Shown here piece after piece: positions 18,415 to 27,872 of a stretch of 64,000 bases of DNA (its first letter is position 1; every line of letters starts with the position of its first letter). The translations under genes were made by a program, and so were the position numbers. This DNA is from JBCCOW01 sp038749105 (lineage in GTDB: Bacteria > Planctomycetota > Phycisphaerae > Phycisphaerales > Phycisphaeraceae), in contig JBCDIM010000003.1 of NCBI GenBank assembly GCA_038749105.1, forward strand, positions 1 to 64,000, in the 5' to 3' direction. The notes beneath the pieces are model-generated. The model had not been told where the DNA came from, ran no database searches, and was given only the letters and a program-made list of their open reading frames with translations.

Positions 18415-20421
18415 TCAGAGCCAGAGCTGCATCCGCACCCAGTTCACCGCGTCCCGCGTCCACAACCACAGGTGGCTCGACTCCCCCGCGTCCAGCCGGG
18501 CCGCCCCCGTCATGCCGGGCCGAAGCCACGGCGGCTGCCGATCCAGCTCCACCTCCGCCGCGAACACGTTCCGCCCCTGATGCACCTTGGCCTTCGGTTC
18601 GATCGACCGCACCGTGAAACCGACCCGCTGATCCGGATAGCTCGTCGTCGCCAGCTCGCCCCGCATCCCGAGCGTCACCTCGCCCGCCCGGTCTTCGGGG
18701 ATGTACAGCTCCGCCCGCAGCGCCTCCACCGGCGCGACCTCAAACAGCGTCTCGCCCTCGGTCACCGCCTTGCCGATCTCCCGCTTTAGGTCACCTTCCA
18801 GCACCATCCCGCCCAGCGACGACCGCAGCGCCGCCATCTCGATCTGCCGCTCCAGCAAGCGTCGCTTGGCAGCGGTCGCCTCCGCCTCCGCCAACGCGAC
18901 CTGCACCCCCGACATGTCCGACTCCCGCCGGGCCGCCTCGGCCTGCTTCCGCTGAGCCGTTTCCTGTGCCCGCAGCTCCGCCGCCTGCAGCCGAAGCTCG
19001 GCCGTGTCCAGCTCCGCCAGCACCGTCGCACCCGCCTCCACCGCATCGCCCGGCCCGACGTGCACCGACTCCAGGTACCCCGCAAACGGGGCCGTCACCA
19101 GCTGCCGCTGCGTCGCCTCGATCACAAAGCTCGACTCGACGTGGTCCGTCCCCTTGCCCAGCGTCAGCCACAGCACCAACGCCAGCAGCCCGACCGCCGC
19201 GAGCTTCGCCCACGTGTACTGCGTGCCCACCACCTTCCCCAACACCCGCGTGCTCCCGTCCTTCAGCCGACCGCCCACCCACCGGTCGCGCTGCCGGAGC
19301 GGCACCAGCAACGGCGTCGCCAGCTCACCGATCAGCCGCAGCCGGGTCAGCCGCTGGGCCGTCTCGCTCGCATCCTTCGGCAGCTCGTTCCACTCCAGCG
19401 TCAACACCGCCACCACGCCGCCCTCCCGACCCTGTTCCGACTCGCCCCCGACCTCGCCCTTCGGCCCAGCCACATGACGCAGCGGCAGCGACACCGCGAA
19501 CACCGAGCCGTGCTGCTTCGTCAACGCCTGATGGTCCCGGCTCACGACCGGCACCTCCGGCGGCGCGGGCCACACCACCTCAAGATCCTGATCCAGGCAC
19601 TCGTGCATCGCCGACTCCAGGTCCTGCACCAGCTTCATCCGACGGTTCAGCCGCTCGGTCCGACTCATCGCGATCAGCTTGAGCGCCTCCCGCTGCGGCT
19701 CCACCCAGCCCAGGCTCACACGCTCGGCCCCGTGCCGCGACGCAAGCTCGTTACACAACGCCATCGCCGCCTCACGGAACCGACGACACCGCCCCAGCTC
19801 CGCCAACACGTCCACCGATTCGGTGAGCCGATCGATCCCGCCCTGCTTCTGATGCAGCTGCGCCCGCGCGTCGTACGCCCCAAGCAATCCCAGCGTCAGC
19901 TCCACCTGCTGCGCCGCCCGCTCCACCTCGCCTCGCGACACGCCGTCCAGCCCGAGCGCCACCATGAACCGCCCTTCCCCGCCATCCAACCCCACCGACT
20001 GCGGCAGCCCTAGCAGAATCAAAAACTGCTCACCCGTGCCAGCCGCTGGCGAACTCACCGCTCCCACGCCCTCCGGCCCCGCCGCCGGCGGACCCGAGGT
20101 GCGGATGCCCATCACCAACGGCGCCGCACTCGCAAACACCTTCTCCGCCTGCTCGGCCGCAAACCGCACCCACGGCGGCGGCAACCGATCCGGCTGCGGG
20201 TTGTAATCCGCCACCACCGCCGGCCCCGACTGCGGTACAAACCGGATCACCACTCCGTGGTCCGCGCCCGTCACCCGGCCCTGCAGCGTCACCAACCGCC
20301 GAAGAAACTCCGGCGCCGGCCCCTCAAAACGCGACAACATCTCCACCAGCGTCGGGCGCGTGCCCTCCCCCACCTGGACGCCCGCCCTGCCACCCGACGA
20401 AGATCGGCCTGACTCACGCAT
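18415..20421 (-). CDS. GAF-like domain fused to HlyD-family membrane adaptor
   Basis: 668 residues. The first ~400 are soluble and resemble a degenerate GAF-type sensor (for example RFREAAMALCNELASRHGAERVSLGWVE). A membrane helix (LAAVGLLALVLWLTL) lies at about 420-435. The rest is a periplasmic adaptor: lipoyl-like half AGYLESVHVGPGDAVEAGATVLAELD, a long alpha-hairpin rich in Ala/Glu/Arg, and a second lipoyl half with a beta-barrel. The adaptor therefore has a large cytoplasmic module, unusual for HlyD proteins. It starts 12 bp after the stop of the upstream adaptor gene and ends 26 bp before the M50 gene, so the four genes form one transcript. The GAF call is tentative; the adaptor call is solid. 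Confidence 0.75.
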   Translation of the reverse strand: MRESGRSSSGGRAGVQVGEGTRPTLVEMLSRFEGPAPEFLRRLVTLQGRVTGADHGVVIRFVPQSGPAVVADYNPQPDRLPPPWVRFAAEQAEKVFASAAPLVMGIRTSGPPAAGPEGVGAVSSPAAGTGEQFLILLGLPQSVGLDGGEGRFMVALGLDGVSRGEVERAAQQVELTLGLLGAYDARAQLHQKQGGIDRLTESVDVLAELGRCRRFREAAMALCNELASRHGAERVSLGWVEPQREALKLIAMSRTERLNRRMKLVQDLESAMHECLDQDLEVVWPAPPEVPVVSRDHQALTKQHGSVFAVSLPLRHVAGPKGEVGGESEQGREGGVVAVLTLEWNELPKDASETAQRLTRLRLIGELATPLLVPLRQRDRWVGGRLKDGSTRVLGKVVGTQYTWAKLAAVGLLALVLWLTLGKGTDHVESSFVIEATQRQLVTAPFAGYLESVHVGPGDAVEAGATVLAELDTAELRLQAAELRAQETAQRKQAEAARRESDMSGVQVALAEAEATAAKRRLLERQIEMAALRSSLGGMVLEGDLKREIGKAVTEGETLFEVAPVEALRAELYIPEDRAGEVTLGMRGELATTSYPDQRVGFTVRSIEPKAKVHQGRNVFAAEVELDRQPPWLRPGMTGAARLDAGESSHLWLWTRDAVNWVRMQLWL

Positions 20422-20433
20422 CCCGCAGCCCTC

Positions 20434-21288
20434 TCAATTCGCCACCGCCGCCGGCGCCTCACCGGCCTCCTGAACCAACGCCTCCGCCTCCTGCGGCAAC
20501 CACACCAAGAACCCCGCCGGCAGCGACAGGTCACTGTTATCAATCGCAAACACGCACCGGAACGTCTGGCTCGCCGGATCAATCATCGGGTCCACCCACG
20601 TCAGCTCGGCCGTCAGCCCACGCCCCACCGGCGCCCCCGCCTGTAGCTCATACCGCTGACCCACCTCCATCTGCCCGTAACGCTCGACCGGCAAGAACAG
20701 CTCCGCCTTGAGCATCTTCAGCGACGCGAACACCGCCACCGGATCACCCTGATCCACCGTCGCCCCGGGCTGCGCCTCCAGCTTCATCACCCGCCCGTCG
20801 AACGGCGCCTTTAGTGCAAAACGCTCGAGCCGTGCCCGTTCCAGAGCGAACTGCAGCGCCGCCGCATCCTGGTCCTGCTTCGCGATCGCCAGATCGATCC
20901 GCGACAGCTCCAGCTGCACCCGCGCCTGCCGGACCTCCCAGTCGGTCCCCGCGTCTTGCGCGACCATGTCCTTCGCCTGCTCCAGTCGGAGCTCTAGCTC
21001 GTTCACCGCCTCGATCGCCCGCTTCACCGGCAGGTCGCTCTCCGCCTGCATCCGTGCCAACGCGACCGCCTCACTCTGGCCGCGATCCTCTAGCCGTGCA
21101 ATCACGTCGCCCGCCGACAAGGACGCCCCCTCCTCCGCCAGCTGTCCAGGCACCAACTGTCCCACCGCCTCGGCCCGCAGCACGACGTACCGGATGGGTT
21201 TAACGATGCCCTGGTCCAACCGTGCCTCTTGTGCTTGCAAGGCAATCGAAACGACCAAACACCCGAAAATTACGAAAATACACTTCAT
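20434..21288 (-). CDS. HlyD/RND-type periplasmic adaptor protein
   Basis: 284 residues from the ATG at 21288, which has TTGAGG 6 nt upstream (a TTG at 21300 would include the ribosome site itself). The signal peptide is MKCIFVIFGCLVVSIALQAQ. Then follow a split lipoyl domain (VVLRAEAVGQL...GASLSAGDVIARLED and APFDGRVMKLEAQPGATVDQGDPV), a coiled hairpin at about 70-150, and a beta-barrel. It is shorter than typical adaptors (350-400). It is the first gene of the export operon and is followed 12 bp later by the second adaptor. No TolC-like outer-membrane partner or ABC transporter lies in the window. Confidence 0.8.
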   Translation of the reverse strand: MKCIFVIFGCLVVSIALQAQEARLDQGIVKPIRYVVLRAEAVGQLVPGQLAEEGASLSAGDVIARLEDRGQSEAVALARMQAESDLPVKRAIEAVNELELRLEQAKDMVAQDAGTDWEVRQARVQLELSRIDLAIAKQDQDAAALQFALERARLERFALKAPFDGRVMKLEAQPGATVDQGDPVAVFASLKMLKAELFLPVERYGQMEVGQRYELQAGAPVGRGLTAELTWVDPMIDPASQTFRCVFAIDNSDLSLPAGFLVWLPQEAEALVQEAGEAPAAVAN

Positions 21289-21649
21289 AATTAGCCTCAA
21301 AATCGAGCCTAACGCGACCCAAGCCTAGGCACAAGGCTCACTCACAAAAACGTCACTCGGATGCAAAAAGACAGCCGATACCACTTGTCACCAAAACGCT
21401 GGCTGGACGCCATAAGGGCATTGGTCCCAAACAGTCTCTGCCAAAATGCGGACAACAAATACCGTATGCCGCCGACCCACAAGATCACACTAATGTCACA
21501 CATCACAGGCCCTCGATCCACCTGGACTCGGTCTTAACCCGACAACTAAACGTCGGCACGTCTCTAGGCAACACCACAGACTGGACTCACACCGACCAGT
21601 CCTCGGCAGCAACAGCTGGCATTGCGTCGCGGAGAAACCGCACCCTGAA
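21289..21649. other. Intergenic, upstream of export operon
   Basis: About 360 bp between the first adaptor gene and IS copy C. It presumably holds the promoter of the minus-strand export operon. I could not pick a convincing -35/-10 pair and see no other feature. Confidence 0.4.
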
Positions 21650-22205
21650 CCCTCCGGTCCAGAACCGGATCACCGGCACAACGTTTTTAACCTGATGCTG
21701 CAGCATGGCCCGAATCGCCAGCAACCGCGACCGCTCCTCCGGCGACAGGATTTGCCGCTGCTGCCCCACCCGAGCCCGTAAAATCTGGTTCTCCTCTCGC
21801 AGGAAAAGGATCTGAGCATCCCGATGCTATATCACCCACCACAACAAGAGGCTCCACAGCACGAACACACCACGATTCGACACAAGCCCTCTCGCTCGTA
21901 AACCCAGTATTGGCAACGCGCCAACAATTTGGAACAGTCCCCAGCCGCCCGCTCAATCCTCCCTTGTACGCAGATCATGCCCCCCTTCTCCTACCTGCTA
22001 TGCCCCAAATATCTCAGGCAATGACCTCAAAACAGGACCCATGCCAAGGTTTTTCGCACTGACATCACACCAACCCCTGACTCAAATCTGGTTACGCTCG
22101 CCAGCGCTTCTCAAACCCTGATAAAACTAACATCAATGAGTTCGAGCGGCCGTTTAAATGGCGGCCCGAAATAGAGACTGACTGATGTATGCCAGAGAAC
22201 ACTCC
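21650..22205 (-). mobile_element. IS3-like remnant (copy C)
   Basis: It holds the first part of the transposase reading frame on the minus strand (ILSPEERSRLLAIRAMLQHQ aligns with copy B) followed by the complete right-end module from about 21860 to the terminus gagaacactcc at 22205. The left part of the element, including most of the transposase, is gone; similarity fades near 21655. It separates the export operon from the polysaccharide region. Confidence 0.75.
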
Positions 22206-22326
22206 GAGGGGTGATCTCGGGCAGGATGTCTTCGCTGGTGTTCATGTCTGGGTTACACCGCTCACTAAAACACGGGGTGAGGCGTACCCAGGCTTCATCA
22301 ACAGGCGTACGCGGGGGCGCGTTTAA

Positions 22327-23961
22327 TCACGTCGCTTGAAACCAGTCAAACCGGGCCGGTGGCGGTTCTTTGCTCCCGCTCAAGCTATAGAGTGCGAAGT
22401 ACACGCCGGTGAAGAGCCCGCCGACCTCGCTAGAGAGGTACCGGGATTCGCCGGAAGCGATCTCTGTCCACGCGTTGCCGTCGTGTGAATAAGCGAATCG
22501 GTAGTGAGTCTTGCTTGTGGAGACCCGGAGTTGTACGGGGCTCGAGGGGTCATCCTCTTCGACCTGTGCTACCACACCCGAGAGCGAGCCGATCTGGCGT
22601 CGCACGATTAACACCGTTCTGCCAGCCCGTAACGTGCGGGCGATCTCGTAGTGGTGTTCGTGGTTTTGCCAAGCAACGAGGCCGGCCTCATCGCCTTCTT
22701 GCCTCGGCTCAAAGTCCAGCAGCGCCGTGATGACCTGATCGAACGCTGTCTGGCGTTGACCGATCCATGTCGGTCGGCTGTCAGTGGCGAGCGACTCACT
22801 GCGGGCGTGCAACGTGAGCCAGCCCGGACGCTGACTCAAACAGTAATCACTACGGCTCGGGTTATACAAATGGTTCCAGTGGTGGCCCAGGTGGTCCATA
22901 TCGAAATCATCACGGGCCTCGTCCTTTGGCCAGCGGTGGAGCGGATGCGGGAGCCGCCATGTGGCTTCGTGGGGAAGCTCGCCCTGCTTACCGACGACCG
23001 GCCAGCCCTCTGCATCCCAGCGGACCGGAGCGAGACAGGTCTCACGGCCGAGCACGTGGACGCGGTGGTAGCCGGTCGGACGCGTTGCGAGCAGGACCAT
23101 CCACCATGAACCATCGGGCGACTGGACGAGGTCGCCGTGGCCAGTCGCTTGCAGCGGGCGGTCGAGACTCCGGTTGGAAAGGATCGGGTTGCGTGGGCAC
23201 ACGTCCCAGGGGCCGCGTGGTGATGGGCCGCGGGCGATCGTGACCATATGCCCGTCCTCGGTACCGCCCTCGGCGATCATCAGGTAATAGACACCATCGA
23301 TATGGTAGAGGTGCGGCGCTTCGGGGCCACGGCCACCGGTTCCGTCCCACAGGTCGACGACTGGCTCGTTGCGTTCCGCAACACCACGCTCCAGGTCGAG
23401 CGTGAACGTCGACTGGACGATCCGGCAGCGCCCATCGCTCCGGCCGCTTGAGGTGATGTAGACCGTCCCGTCGTGGTCGAAGAAGATGTCGGGGTCGATC
23501 CCTTCTTGGTCGATCCAGATGGGCTCGGACCACGGGCCCGACGGGTCTGTAGTGTGTACCAGAAAGTTGCCGCCAGACGGACTCCCGTGATAGCTCACGT
23601 TCGTGGTAATCATGTAGAAGCGGCCCTGGTGATACCGCAGGGTCGGGGCGTAGATCCCGCCTGAGGTGCCCGAGTCCTCGAGGGGAAGCTGTGACGGTCG
23701 ATCGAGCGCGTGGCCGAGCTGTCGCCAGTGCACAAGGTCGCGGCTATGAAAGATTGGCACCCCCGGGAAATACTCGAAACTGCTCGTCGCGAGGTAGTAA
23801 TCGTCATCCACGCGGCAGATGCTGGGGTCGGGATAGAAGCCCGGGATGACCGGGTTGCAGACCACGACCGCGCGCGAGCCGGAACCCTGCCGCATGTGCA
23901 GGCCGTTATTCCGGCCATCAGGTGTATCCAGGGTGATAGGGGCTGGGTTCGGAGAGATCAT
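22327..23961 (-). CDS. Glycoside hydrolase family 43 (beta-xylosidase/arabinofuranosidase-like)
   Basis: 544 residues, no signal peptide. The GH43 five-bladed propeller has its three acidic residues in order: Asp45 in GFYPDPSIC, Asp156 in GIDPDIFF, and Glu214 in GPEAPHLYH. The C-terminal ~200 residues form a beta-sandwich of the kind that follows XynB-type GH43 enzymes (ALLDFEPRQEGDEAGLVAWQN), which points to beta-1,4-xylosidase activity, with arabinofuranosidase as the alternative. It is the last gene of a minus-strand run after three sulfatases, with 37 bp between it and the sulfatase before it. Lack of a signal suggests it acts on imported, desulfated oligosaccharides. Confidence 0.9.
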   Translation of the reverse strand: MISPNPAPITLDTPDGRNNGLHMRQGSGSRAVVVCNPVIPGFYPDPSICRVDDDYYLATSSFEYFPGVPIFHSRDLVHWRQLGHALDRPSQLPLEDSGTSGGIYAPTLRYHQGRFYMITTNVSYHGSPSGGNFLVHTTDPSGPWSEPIWIDQEGIDPDIFFDHDGTVYITSSGRSDGRCRIVQSTFTLDLERGVAERNEPVVDLWDGTGGRGPEAPHLYHIDGVYYLMIAEGGTEDGHMVTIARGPSPRGPWDVCPRNPILSNRSLDRPLQATGHGDLVQSPDGSWWMVLLATRPTGYHRVHVLGRETCLAPVRWDAEGWPVVGKQGELPHEATWRLPHPLHRWPKDEARDDFDMDHLGHHWNHLYNPSRSDYCLSQRPGWLTLHARSESLATDSRPTWIGQRQTAFDQVITALLDFEPRQEGDEAGLVAWQNHEHHYEIARTLRAGRTVLIVRRQIGSLSGVVAQVEEDDPSSPVQLRVSTSKTHYRFAYSHDGNAWTEIASGESRYLSSEVGGLFTGVYFALYSLSGSKEPPPARFDWFQAT

Positions 23962-23998
23962 TCGGGCATACTCGTTTCTCGCTCAGCAACACGCGTAT

Positions 23999-26152
23999 TC
24001 ATCTCAGCCTCCTTCGAGCGGTACGACGGGACAGCAACGCAAAGCCCAGTACGAGCGTGGCGGCACTCGCCGGCTCGGGGATCGGTGTTGTCTCGAAAGA
24101 CCGTGTGATCACACGCAAGTGGTCAAACCCGTTGGCCGACACACTTGACGTGATCCGAAGGACCGAACCCTCGATCTCGATACTGTCTTGATTCTCCGAG
24201 AGGATCAACTCGCGGAACGGCTGGTCTGACGGGTATTCCACGCCGGACAGACCGACAAGGCTGTCGCTCGCACTGAGTTCGTCGCTCAGAAAAATCAAGC
24301 CAATGATGTCGCCGTCGAAGACAAACTCGGCCTCAAGCGTGAGCGTTTCTGTTCCCGATGGGGTATCGACATGGATCAAGTGGCTATTGATCTTTTCGCC
24401 AGCAGCAATCAGCCCGGCAGTGAGACCCGAACCGCTGTTCAGCAGCACATCTTCCGTCACCAGGAAGTTGACCGAAAGGTCCGTATCCAGAGTCAGGTTC
24501 TGTTGCTCTGCGATCAGGCGGATCTTATCAATACTGGTGAGTTGGCCTTGGCGGAGACTGGCGGGCGCTTCAGCCGGAGAGATCAGTTCGCCTGCGGTAT
24601 CCCAGAGGACCACGCCGTCGATCGCATCGACCACATTGGAGAGCGACCGCCTCAGACGGGCACGGTCGGCGTAATAGACCGGATTCTCGATCGAATTGAC
24701 GAACTCACCGGGGTCGGTCCGGTGGTCATATAACTCTTCGCCACCATCGCTGTAGCGGATGTAGCGGAAGTTCAGGTCCCTGGCCGCAATATTGTCTTCG
24801 CCGTTGTAGGTAAGCACGACACGTCCAAGGCTCGAATCGTTGGGAGATTCCAGCAACGAACGCAGTGACTCACCCTCAATGCCGCCGGGGATCGAGGTGA
24901 TCCCGTTGTCCGTCACCTCGGGGAGCCCGGCAAGATCGACGAGGGTTGGGAACACGTCGAGCAGGCTCACGGGTACATCCGTGCTGCTGCCGGGTGTGGT
25001 CACGCCTGGAGCCGCGATCAGGAACGGGACCTGGGTGGCCTCTTCCCAGAGCGTAAATTTACGCCAGTGCTCCTTCTCGCCGAGGTGCATGCCGTGGTCG
25101 GACCAAGCGGCAATGATCGTGTTGTCTAAGTTCATGTCATTGACGAAATTGCCATTGGCATCCTTCGCCTCCAATGCATCGAGCATCTTCCCGATCTGGG
25201 CATCAGCAAAGGCGATCGAGGCCAGGTAGGCCTGCACGGCCTCTTTATGCTGGTTGAACTCATTGACGATCCGTTCCTGGTTGATATTCGTACGGGTCGT
25301 CCTAAATTCGGTTGGCTCGAAAACCTGGGTGTTGGTGGTGTTGCGGGCCATGACTTGGCCGATAGCTGGGATGTCGAGCAGGTCTGCGACCGCCCCACCG
25401 TCGGGCGTTTCGGGCAGTGTGATCTCTTCAAGCGGGAAGCGGTCGTAAAACTCTTGCGGGGCGTACCAGGGCAGGTGCGGGCGGAAGATCCCGGCTCCTA
25501 CAAACAAAGGCGCGTCGCTGCTGCTGTGGTTCTGGATCTGGTTTACCGCGTAGTTGGCGGTCTTGACATCTCGTAGGCTGTTCTGGTCTACGTCTGCGGC
25601 ATAAGGGCCAAAAGAGAAATTGTCTATCGAAGAAGGATTGAGGTTATCGGCGGGGGGGCGGATCGTATCGAATGCGTTCCCGTAATCAGACCAGTCACCA
25701 AGGTGTGGCTCGGCGTTGTGAAAAATCTTGCCGGCACCCTTAGTTGTGTAACCCTGCTCGCGGAAGTATCTCGGGAGTGTGACGCGGTTTGGCGACGACG
25801 GATTAATCATGGATTCGATGTGCTGATCTTTGCCGTTGAAATAGATTCCTGTAGTCTGCGGGGACAGACCCAATAGCATCGAGCTCCGCGAAGGGTTGCA
25901 GGACGGTGCAGAGGCGTGGGCGTTGGTGAAGTTGACGCCCATGTTGGCCAGACGTGTGAGGTTGGGGGTGGCCCGACTGCCGAGTGGGTGGCCGCCGAGC
26001 GGGTCGATCCAGTCGTTGAGGTCGTCGATGGCGATGAACAAGACATTGGGCGAGTCGCTGGTCGCCTGAGCCGCCACGGGCTCGTGCCAAGCAGTAACGA
26101 CCAACAAGAGGGCCGCGGCCGCAGCGATGATCTGGGTGGAACTCCGAAACAT
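23999..26152 (-). CDS. Type I sulfatase with C-terminal PEP-CTERM anchor
   Basis: 717 residues. Signal peptide at 1-29 (ending VAAQA). The S1 sulfatase core begins PNVLFIAIDDLNDW, with metal-binding Asp pair 43/44, and has the formylglycine site CNPSR with Cys85. The iduronate-2-sulfatase-like group (FRPHLPWYAPQEFYDRFP) fits best. After the sulfatase domain (to about 490) there is an extra ~200-residue beta-rich domain. The protein then ends PEPASAATLVLGFALL plus a basic tail, a PEP-CTERM sorting signal, so the enzyme is expected to be held at the envelope. AAGGA lies 9 nt before the ATG. The substrate is not deducible. It sits in an operon-like run with two other sulfatases and GH43. Confidence 0.9.
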   Translation of the reverse strand: MFRSSTQIIAAAAALLLVVTAWHEPVAAQATSDSPNVLFIAIDDLNDWIDPLGGHPLGSRATPNLTRLANMGVNFTNAHASAPSCNPSRSSMLLGLSPQTTGIYFNGKDQHIESMINPSSPNRVTLPRYFREQGYTTKGAGKIFHNAEPHLGDWSDYGNAFDTIRPPADNLNPSSIDNFSFGPYAADVDQNSLRDVKTANYAVNQIQNHSSSDAPLFVGAGIFRPHLPWYAPQEFYDRFPLEEITLPETPDGGAVADLLDIPAIGQVMARNTTNTQVFEPTEFRTTRTNINQERIVNEFNQHKEAVQAYLASIAFADAQIGKMLDALEAKDANGNFVNDMNLDNTIIAAWSDHGMHLGEKEHWRKFTLWEEATQVPFLIAAPGVTTPGSSTDVPVSLLDVFPTLVDLAGLPEVTDNGITSIPGGIEGESLRSLLESPNDSSLGRVVLTYNGEDNIAARDLNFRYIRYSDGGEELYDHRTDPGEFVNSIENPVYYADRARLRRSLSNVVDAIDGVVLWDTAGELISPAEAPASLRQGQLTSIDKIRLIAEQQNLTLDTDLSVNFLVTEDVLLNSGSGLTAGLIAAGEKINSHLIHVDTPSGTETLTLEAEFVFDGDIIGLIFLSDELSASDSLVGLSGVEYPSDQPFRELILSENQDSIEIEGSVLRITSSVSANGFDHLRVITRSFETTPIPEPASAATLVLGFALLSRRTARRRLR

Positions 26153-26217
26153 TCAATGATTCCTTAAACAACAAACAGAACAGGTGGCAGAGCAAAACCC
26201 TGATCGATCGTGCGGAA

Positions 26218-27774
26218 CTAGACCGACGGCGCCTTGGCGTTACGCCAGCCGTCCGCGTGTTGGCGAGTCAGGCGGGCCTTGACAGCCGCGTGATCCGGGT
26301 CGTTGGCAAGATTGGTGTTCGCCATCGGATCCGCGTGGAGGTCGAAGAGCTCTTCGCCAATCAGTTCGCCCTCCGCGCTGCGATACGGCGTGTACCGGTA
26401 CCGATCGGTCCGCATCGAGACATCGCGTCCGAACATGCTGAAAGCGGCGGTCTTCCACGAGCGGGACGGCGATTTAAGCAGTGGCAGCAGGCTCTGGCCC
26501 TGCAACTCGTGGTCGGGATCCGGCAGCCCGACAGCGTCCAGCATGGTCGGGTAGATATCAACAAACTCGACCAGAGCGTCGGTGCCCCGCTCACCTGAGC
26601 GGTGCATGCCGGGCACGCGCAGCAGCAGCGGGCTGTGGTGCGACCGCTCCCAGTTGATGTTCTTGGTCCAGTGCCCGTTCTCGCCGAGGTGGAAGCCGTG
26701 GTCGCCCCACATCACGACCGCGGTGTCGTCAGCCAGGCCGAGGCGGTCGAGTTCATTCAGCACCCGGCCGATCTGCGTGTCGATGAAGCTGATGCAGGCG
26801 TAGTAGCCGTGGATGAGTTCGCGCTGCTTGGACTCGGGGATCGATCCCTCGGCCGGGATGTCGCTGTAGTTCCTCAGCTCCTTTTCCGCCCAGGGCGTGA
26901 TTGCCGCCTCCGGCGTGCCCGTGGGATGGAAGTTGTTGCCGGCCAGCGCGATCGCATCGCGGTCGTACAAATCCCAGTACTTCTTCGGGGCGCAGAACGC
27001 GAGGTGGGGCTTGTACCAGCCGGCCGCGAGGAAGAATGGCCGGTTGGGCTCGCCCGCCATCTCACGGAGCATCGCAATCGTGTTGTTCGTGGTCAGGCCG
27101 TCGTAGTAGGCATCGTCGGGCAGGTCGGCGGCCTCGACGGACGGCCCATTGAAGTAGCCGCGACGGCCGGCGGCCTTCATCTCCCGTCGGATCTTGGTGG
27201 ACAGATCGACGTTTTCGCGGAGGCCGTAGCCGGGGTAGCCCCAGACGTAGTCGAGCTCTTTGCGGTTCAGCGGTTGGGGGTCGGTCCAAGACTTGCGGTC
27301 ATCGCGCGGTGAGTGATAGATCTTGCCGTAGTTTGCGGTGCGGTAGCCCTGCCCGGTCAGGTGGCCCGCCAGCGTGGCGGTTTCGCGATAGATCGGGTTG
27401 CGATCGATGTAATTGACCCGGCCCTTGTGCCGAGCCGTTTCCGGCCGCAGCCCGGTGAGCAGCGAGCAGCGGCTGGGGCCGCATTGCGGGAACTGGCAGT
27501 AGGACCGATCGAACCGCATCGCGGTGCCGGCAAACGCGTCGATGTTGGGGGAGTGGACATGCGACGCGCCGTAGCAGCCGAGCTCGGGCCGAAGGTCGTC
27601 GACGCAGAGCATCAGGATGTTGCGTGGCTTGCGGGTGCCACGCTTCTGTGCCCAGGCGCTCGGGCCAAGCATGGCGGCCCCGCCCAAGGCGGCGACCGAC
27701 GTGCCCACGAACCGTCGCCGGGAGAGGGTCTGCCGCCGGCCCGCCGGTTCAGTTTGGGTAGAGGTCGCGGTCAC
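26218..27774 (-). CDS. Type I sulfatase with Tat-like signal
   Basis: 518 residues from a GTG start. The N-terminus SRRRFVGTSVAALGG, ending SAWA, has twin arginines followed by a hydrophobic stretch, so Tat export is likely. Sulfatase core: RNILMLCVDDLRPELG, formylglycine site CGPSR with Cys98, GWYKPHLAFCAPKKYWDLY, and MWGDHGFHLGENGHW near the second metal site. It belongs to the S1 iduronate-sulfatase-like group. It lies 98 bp after one sulfatase and 65 bp before the next. Cys-type sites need a maturation enzyme, which is not in the window. Confidence 0.9.
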   Translation of the reverse strand: MTATSTQTEPAGRRQTLSRRRFVGTSVAALGGAAMLGPSAWAQKRGTRKPRNILMLCVDDLRPELGCYGASHVHSPNIDAFAGTAMRFDRSYCQFPQCGPSRCSLLTGLRPETARHKGRVNYIDRNPIYRETATLAGHLTGQGYRTANYGKIYHSPRDDRKSWTDPQPLNRKELDYVWGYPGYGLRENVDLSTKIRREMKAAGRRGYFNGPSVEAADLPDDAYYDGLTTNNTIAMLREMAGEPNRPFFLAAGWYKPHLAFCAPKKYWDLYDRDAIALAGNNFHPTGTPEAAITPWAEKELRNYSDIPAEGSIPESKQRELIHGYYACISFIDTQIGRVLNELDRLGLADDTAVVMWGDHGFHLGENGHWTKNINWERSHHSPLLLRVPGMHRSGERGTDALVEFVDIYPTMLDAVGLPDPDHELQGQSLLPLLKSPSRSWKTAAFSMFGRDVSMRTDRYRYTPYRSAEGELIGEELFDLHADPMANTNLANDPDHAAVKARLTRQHADGWRNAKAPSV

Positions 27775-27872
27775 AGGAATCGAAAAGCGTGGGGTCGATC
27801 ACAAGCACAACAGAGCGGTGGGTCTTTGGGGCGGGCTCGGCCCGTGGGTGGGGCAGGCTCAGCCTGTGGGTA

